A DNA stretch of 64,000 nucleotides, from the NCBI GenBank assembly GCA_019614645.1, contig JABWDB010000002.1, positions 21,131,501 to 21,195,500 of the forward strand. The letters run 5' to 3'. The stretch is from Stratiolaelaps scimitus. Lineage: Eukaryota; Arthropoda; Arachnida; Mesostigmata; Laelapidae. Of this stretch, positions 63,397-64,000 are shown piece by piece. The notes under the pieces are model-generated. The model worked only from the letters and a program-made list of their open reading frames with translations, ran no database searches and was not told the origin of the DNA. Position 1 is the stretch's first letter, and every line of letters begins with the position of its first letter. The position numbers and the translations under genes are program-made.

Positions 63397-63563
63397 TCGG
63401 GCTGATTCACAGCCAATATTTAACGTCAACGGTCCTGTTTTAGGCATTGCTTCATAAGGCGGACCCCTTTTAAATGCAAATGTGCAATGGTGGGGATCGA
63501 ACCCGAGGCACCTACGTGTCTCTCCTCCTATTGCAAGGCGCATACGAATCCACCACGCCACAC
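63397..63563 (-). mobile_element. tRNA-derived SINE, copy 2
   Basis: Read on the minus strand, a TGGCGTGGTGG box near 63551-63561 resembles a pol III A box. A strong B box, GGTTCGATCCCCA, lies at 63491-63503. The spacing fits a tRNA-like head. The body after the head shares TTTAAATGCAAA, GGCATTGC and a GGCTG...CAGCC end with the copy at 33953-34118. The better preserved B box suggests a younger insertion than copy 1. An intact tRNA gene is unlikely because the cloverleaf cannot be completed and the homology runs past the tRNA part. Confidence 0.75.
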
Positions 63564-64000
63564 CGGACTCGACCCACGCCTCACTTTTGCCAACTCGCCC
63601 GAGTTCAAATCCAGCGGAGAACACACGAATCAAACACAGCTTTTACTTGTGGGATAGAGAAAGAACAATTACTTGTCCCATTTAATCCCTATCGCGCTAT
63701 GTTCCATCTCTCTGTACACGACGTAATACAATTTTATGACAGCCTATTAGCTTAGTTGATGAGGCTGCTTTTGTCCAAACGAGCTGCACAATTTAGCCAA
63801 GGGCCAAGCATCACTCTCTTAGAAAACAAACTGAAACCTAGGTCAGGTCGCTTGTCGAAAAGCGAACATTACAACTCGGTACCTCCTGTAGCTGTGCATT
63901 TTGCTTGTCTTCACATTTCATCCTGTGGGACTCCTCGCCAAGCTCGTCCAGTCACCAATACGCATTTGCGATGTCAAAGCCAACACCTTCCAGGGTGAAG

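Noticed and set aside
63491..63561. Intact tRNA gene on the minus strand
   Set aside because: The B box is good, but the cloverleaf is not complete and homology with the copy at 34 kb extends beyond the tRNA part, so it is a SINE.
1..64000. CRISPR arrays, prophage, operons or bacterial defence systems
   Set aside because: Nothing of this kind was seen; the split NFI gene, spliceosomal introns, SINE and LINE remnants show that the DNA is animal nuclear genome.

Overview
The window is eukaryotic genomic DNA. Its one confidently recognised gene is a Nuclear Factor I (NFI/CTF) transcription factor on the + strand, in at least eight exons from about 29.27 kb to the stop codon at 47104-47106. Every junction keeps the reading frame, giving an open frame of 2523 nt (840 residues plus stop). 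The protein family, split gene, very abundant TA microsatellites and long non-coding stretches suggest an invertebrate, probably an arthropod. A mite or other chelicerate is my best guess, but the sequence does not prove it.

Layout. 1-29269: non-coding as far as I can tell. It is full of CAG/CTG, GA, CA and TA simple repeats and carries one decayed non-LTR retrotransposon fragment (about 28.67-29.0 kb, minus strand). 29270-29954: the first exon I can support, with a candidate start codon at 29424 that follows an in-frame stop. 29955-40834: a 10.9 kb first intron. It holds a tandem pair of hairpins, a 459 bp inverted-repeat (foldback) element, a tRNA-derived SINE, a GC-rich triplet-repeat block, a second LINE fragment with an A8 tail, two copies of a dispersed repeat with ATT-rich ends, and several short segments that could be alternative first exons. 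40835-41874: two exons coding the DNA-binding domain. 44156-47106: five exons coding the proline/serine/glutamine-rich C-terminal part. 47107 to about 56.4 kb: AT-rich, ORF-poor DNA that may be a long 3' untranslated region with several AATAAA signals. 56.4-64 kb: mostly unassigned, with a bistable palindrome near 58.0 kb and a second copy of the SINE near 63.4-63.6 kb.

The NFI protein should be a nuclear, DNA-binding regulator. The DNA-binding domain (about residues 178-356) keeps the expected zinc ligands (C273, C326, C332, H337). The C-terminal region keeps two short NFI signatures ([10 protein letters not shown] and [13 protein letters not shown]). I found no bacterial or viral gene cluster, CRISPR array, rRNA or intact tRNA gene, and no convincing new biochemical system. 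The most interesting points are the NFI gene architecture (possible alternative 5' exons, a 177-residue N-terminal extension, a split DNA-binding domain) and a set of apparently uncatalogued repeats.
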